A stretch of 64,000 bases of DNA from assembly GCA_964509335.1 (NCBI GenBank), contig CAZDXB010000001.1, positions 124,001 through 188,000 of the forward strand, in the 5' to 3' direction. This document shows positions 61,901-64,000 of this stretch, piece after piece (position 1 is the first letter of the stretch; every line of letters begins with the position of its first letter). The notes below the pieces were generated by a model, which searched no databases, was not told the origin of the DNA, and saw only the letters and a list, made by a program, of their open reading frames with translations. The position numbers and the translations under genes are program-made. The DNA is from CAZDXB01 sp964509335 (lineage in GTDB: Bacteria; Bacteroidota; Ignavibacteria; Kapaibacteriales; UBA2268).

Positions 61901-62233
61901 CGGATTTCTACCGATTATAAAATTAAAACAGCCGTCAACCGGATTTTTAGGCTCGATTATATCATTAATATTGAAATCAGAAAATTTAATCTCAACTGAA
62001 CTATTTATATTGTTGTTATTACTATTAGTTAATTGATTATTTGATTTCTCAAGTAATATTATTGAACTGTCTTTAATATAAGCGTTTAATTTAGGCGAGT
62101 TGAAAATGTATTTTATATCGTCGCTCCATTGTCCTTTATTTTCAATAAAATATAAATTGTTGCAAAGCGCCGCTTCACTTGAAAACAAAATCGCTAGAAA
62201 TACAATCGTTATATTTAAAATAAGTCTCTTCAT
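58958..62233 (-). CDS. SBBP-repeat T9SS surface protein
   Basis: The 1091-residue protein has a signal peptide and an N-terminal domain (ENKGQWSDDIKYIFNSPKL) typical of SBBP proteins. Seven SBBP-type repeats span about 215-690, each with a (F/L/Y)xGGxxxDxA-like start (FLGGEAWDRAEGI, FIGGYTEDLGKSI, FFGGESDDYAEAM, LIGGMDDDFGEDL, FFGGERKDIAYAV, YIGGGGADRAFAL, FLGGAAKDVIKSI). They probably make a beta-propeller. About 700-900 are PKD/Ig-like modules. The T9SS sorting domain closes the protein (VSPNPNDGSFALSF, IQIYNAIGRRVFQK). It is the first gene of the envelope cluster. Confidence 0.85.
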   Translation of the reverse strand: MKRLILNITIVFLAILFSSEAALCNNLYFIENKGQWSDDIKYIFNSPKLNAYIKDSSIILLEKSNNQLTNSNNNNINSSVEIKFSDFNINDIIEPKNPVDGCFNFIIGRNPEKWKSGVRAYKTIIFKDSRKDIDLKAEIDDNLELTFSSKSKGANKVEVDIRAFGRNSKRQVRLIHDAKSESAQEIAFYEYENETRSYNVEPIFIAAEKTLSISPEFYSSFLGGEAWDRAEGITNDSSGNYYVVGYTNSRDFPVSDSAFSERIGLTQHEYSDVFVSKFSPSGDSLIFSTFIGGYTEDLGKSIAVDDSLNVYVTGYTYSTQTFPFTENAYDTSSNGVYDAFVFKLDSLGRNLKFSSFFGGESDDYAEAMRLKDGYVYITGYTKDGLEFPVTDSVALNKTIGENDVFIAKFNNSGDSLLLSILIGGMDDDFGEDLVIDSENRIISVGSTKSYDFPIVSNAFDSTFNDTLGLDRKGDVFLTIIDQSTPEIIKSTFFGGERKDIAYAVEVDSVDDIYITGTTESDDFPITENAYDSVYTSNGEDLRTSGDMFVTKFKALTENLIFSTYIGGGGADRAFALDVDSYKNVWIAGLTSSSDIPTDERSYDRTYNDSLYGDDSYIAVLDSIGSNMLYSTFLGGAAKDVIKSIKLQNDTALFFAGATSSTYFPVSGSPYSSTYHINGSAASDAFFGSIKPNLLRIIVDSVFNKCAEDTVLIQADSRGGRGRTLFYWEPSNWLSHPNCMRTKAYPPTDVEYLLIAFDELGFRDTARVKVNVAEGFVTDIEGPDKVYQRSSHTYTAEYKDDITYLWNVQGGYIEKDDSTNRLRVLWADDDYGIVSLTTINAFGCLDTCEPYLVEIKRRDIPKIIVLGDTVFCEGKYRILDAGPGFKSYIWSNGVFTRYDTVRTAGNYWVWVTDSSNKQYMSDTVRLHTIPGPPKPEITFNERNVRLFCITQGEAYRWYFNGDTIPGATKMYYDPKIMGWYKCEMFAKNGCSRFSDSLYLSLQDVEDIKLGDKIFVSPNPNDGSFALSFNINKIQPIKIQIYNAIGRRVFQKRIIPKDYQFKELIELQGVSSAPYFVRVIIGEIVLCQKIFIF

Positions 62234-62291
62234 CCGTTTTTAACGCTTCCTAAATATTAGTATTATCGGCTTAAAAAGCCCAAAAATTGAA

Positions 62292-63473
62292 TTAATATCC
62301 GTAACTAATCGAAGGCTTCCCTATCGGCGTGTCGGGAACGACGCGCTTTAATCCTTCGCCGTTAGCTCTTACGCAAAACAAATCGTAAGACGGCGGGTCG
62401 GAGTTCTTATCCAAGCCGAATACGATTAAGCCGCCGTCCGGCGAAACAGCTATATAGTCGGTCGCCTTTCTTTCAAATCCCGGAAATTCCGCCTCAATTG
62501 CCTCCCAAGAGATTACGTCTTCGATTTTCCCTTCGGTAACCGGATTATACAACGCTATGCCGTTTTCAGTCCATACCGCCGCTATTGATTTTTCGGCGGC
62601 GAATTGTCTCGGTCCCGAAAGATTTTCCACTTCAAAGCTCGTCTCGCCAATATCTTTGTCGCCGGTCAAATAACTCAAGTTCGAATTTAGATTCAAAAAT
62701 ACCTTCTCCGTCTTGTAATCGAGACCGACAAGCTCAATTCTCTCGCTTTGAAGCGAACTCGCCGCTTTCAGTTCGCCGTTGTTCAGAACGACAACCATAT
62801 ATCCCAAATCGTTCGGAAGCCCATTGTCGTCTTTGTAACATTTCAAAGCGAACCAAACTTTATCTCCGGTTTCGTTAATTAGTATGTTGCTTGCGACAGG
62901 CTCGACCATATCGACGCCCTGCAAATTGTTTGAAATGTATTCGGTAAGGTTGTATTGCTCTAAGTTCCATTCCTCAAAATCAAAAACGACGAGATTATAC
63001 TCGGTTCCTCTTAACGTGTCGAACTCCGCGACTGGATGATATCGCGCGTAATAAGCGGCTTTTTTGCCGTCCAAACTTAATTCGACTCCGACGTCGGTAA
63101 CGTAGTCGTAAATCCATCCATTGTAAGATGATTCTGGAAACGGTATCGGCGTAAAATCATTTTCGGTTCCCGCCCAGTATCTATGCGGAGCGTTCTCGTA
63201 TTCGAAAGCTATTTTTCCGTTCTCGCCGACCGCCGAAATATGAACGATTGATTCGGATAGTATCCGTTCGGGCGCGGAGCTTTCGTCGTAGTAATATTGG
63301 AACAATCCCGAATGCTCTGGGCGCCAGCCGTCGCTCTGGCTCAGATAGTAAAACACGTTATACTTTTTGTCGTATAAGTCGCCGTTGGAAGTAGGACCGT
63401 CCGAGCTATCGCAGAAGTTTAAAAAAACGGTCGTTACTATCATTAAGCCAAAAATAAGCGCGATTTTTCTCAT
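62292..63473 (-). CDS. Exported WD40/TolB-like beta-propeller protein
   Basis: The 393-residue product has a hydrophobic signal ending in VFLNFCDSSDG (weak lipobox, Cys21). The rest has repeated blade-like strands with D-G-K turns (VELSLDGKKAAYYARYHP, AVSPDGGLIVFGLDKNSDP, NETGDKVWFALKCYKDD). It resembles TolB/WD40-like propellers. No enzyme motif is visible. It lies 58 bases before the SBBP gene on the same strand and may be co-transcribed with the envelope cluster. Confidence 0.65.
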   Translation of the reverse strand: MRKIALIFGLMIVTTVFLNFCDSSDGPTSNGDLYDKKYNVFYYLSQSDGWRPEHSGLFQYYYDESSAPERILSESIVHISAVGENGKIAFEYENAPHRYWAGTENDFTPIPFPESSYNGWIYDYVTDVGVELSLDGKKAAYYARYHPVAEFDTLRGTEYNLVVFDFEEWNLEQYNLTEYISNNLQGVDMVEPVASNILINETGDKVWFALKCYKDDNGLPNDLGYMVVVLNNGELKAASSLQSERIELVGLDYKTEKVFLNLNSNLSYLTGDKDIGETSFEVENLSGPRQFAAEKSIAAVWTENGIALYNPVTEGKIEDVISWEAIEAEFPGFERKATDYIAVSPDGGLIVFGLDKNSDPPSYDLFCVRANGEGLKRVVPDTPIGKPSISYGY

Positions 63474-63670
63474 ATTTGTATTCCTTTTAACGTTATATTA
63501 TTATCAATATAGCTTTTCGATACATTCAAACAAACCGTAAAATATTGAAATTCCCGCTTTAAAGCAAAAAAATATAATAAACGGCGAGAAAACTTTTGAT
63601 TTTCTTTAAATTGCTTCTAAATTTACGATACTTTTAAAATAAGGAATCTTAAAATAAACGGACTATTGCT

Positions 63671-64000
63671 ATGACAAAAGACTTTCAAGCGAGCAGAATT
63701 AAAACGATACCGACTTCGATATTTTCGACGATGACCGAACTTGCTATTGAAAACAAAGCGGTAAACTTGGGGCAGGGCTTCCCCGACTTCGACGGTCCCG
63801 AATGGATTATGGACGCCGCCCGGGATGCTATGAGCAGGGGTAAAAACCAATACGCCCCGATGGCGGGGACTTTCACTTTAAGAAAACAACTATCAGAAAC
63901 ATACGAGCGTTTTTACGGGCTGAAATGGAATCCGCAAAACGAAATAAACGTAACCGCAGGCGCGACGGAAGCGCTATATTCCGTAATAACATCGCTTATA
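63671..64000 (+). CDS. PLP-dependent aminotransferase, class I/II (3' partial)
   Basis: The first 110 codons lie in the window and run to its last base. The start ATG follows an A-rich leader with AATAAACGG. The protein begins with a helix (RIKTIPTSIFSTMTELA) and has the class I/II motifs VNLGQGFPDFDGP and NQYAPMAGTFTLRKQL, with GATEALYSV at the end of the visible part. This matches methionine/kynurenine-type aminotransferases (YbdL-like). The PLP lysine lies beyond the window. It is divergent from the propeller gene. Confidence 0.88.
   Translation, partial: MTKDFQASRIKTIPTSIFSTMTELAIENKAVNLGQGFPDFDGPEWIMDAARDAMSRGKNQYAPMAGTFTLRKQLSETYERFYGLKWNPQNEINVTAGATEALYSVITSLI

Noticed and set aside
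1..64000. CRISPR arrays, prophages and insertion sequences
   Set aside because: No regularly spaced identical repeats, phage structural genes or transposase motifs were seen.

Overview
The window looks like ordinary chromosome of a Gram-negative member of the Bacteroidota/Chlorobiota (FCB) group, of the Ignavibacteria or Kapabacteria kind. The reasons are type IX secretion (T9SS) C-terminal sorting domains on three giant surface proteins, a DUF4292 lipoprotein next to an LptD/OstA-like protein, many signal-peptide beta-barrel proteins and lipoproteins, TTG starts beside ATG, and a uniformly AT-rich sequence. This placement is an inference; there is no rRNA in the window. I see no prophage, insertion sequence, integrase or CRISPR array.

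Layout. 1-2488: 3' part of a PstS-like binding protein and a secreted TPR protein. 2594-9586: fatty-acid synthesis operon DUF177-rpmF-plsX-fabH-fabD-fabG-acpP-fabF-rnc. 9685-18315: gcvPB, an orphan NarL-type regulator divergent from a giant T9SS beta-propeller protein, a 123-bp structured repeat, a thiamine-binding protein, a PutP-type symporter and a barrel protein. 18402-26381: a CheZ-like protein, then a SulP anion transporter in a tight operon with a kinase-like/receiver fusion, a sensor kinase, two lone receivers and a degenerate-kinase phosphotransfer protein. 26382-29343: a cluster of hairpins, tRNA-Lys and a low-GC patch with three unknown exported proteins. 29344-38602: housekeeping genes (ppx/gppA, prmA, kdsC-type phosphatase, pyrC, rnhB, folE, a PTPS-type pterin synthase), stress-type membrane proteins, a serpin lipoprotein and the second copy of the 123-bp repeat. 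38738-48640: DUF4292, LptD, a hybrid regulator/kinase, a GlcD-type oxidase, a barrel protein, YbjN, PspA, YbaB and RecR. 48637-62233: a minus-strand cluster encoding an SBBP T9SS protein, a 1450-residue T9SS protein, an OmpA/SPOR protein, a repeat-containing exported protein and a secreted TPR-CHAT caspase-like protein. 62292-64000: an exported beta-propeller protein and the start of an aminotransferase gene.

Three parts deserve most attention. First, the SulP operon appears to be a complete phosphorelay (sensor, receivers, phosphotransfer protein) wired to an anion transporter. A CheZ-like phosphatase with two FliM-type CheY-binding peptides lies just upstream, and the window has no flagellar or chemoreceptor gene. 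Second, the five-gene envelope cluster joins T9SS surface proteins and an OmpA/SPOR protein to an exported CHAT protease. Third, a 123-bp intergenic repeat with conserved paired arms occurs twice, both times between convergent genes. All domain calls were made by eye from motifs; no database search was run.
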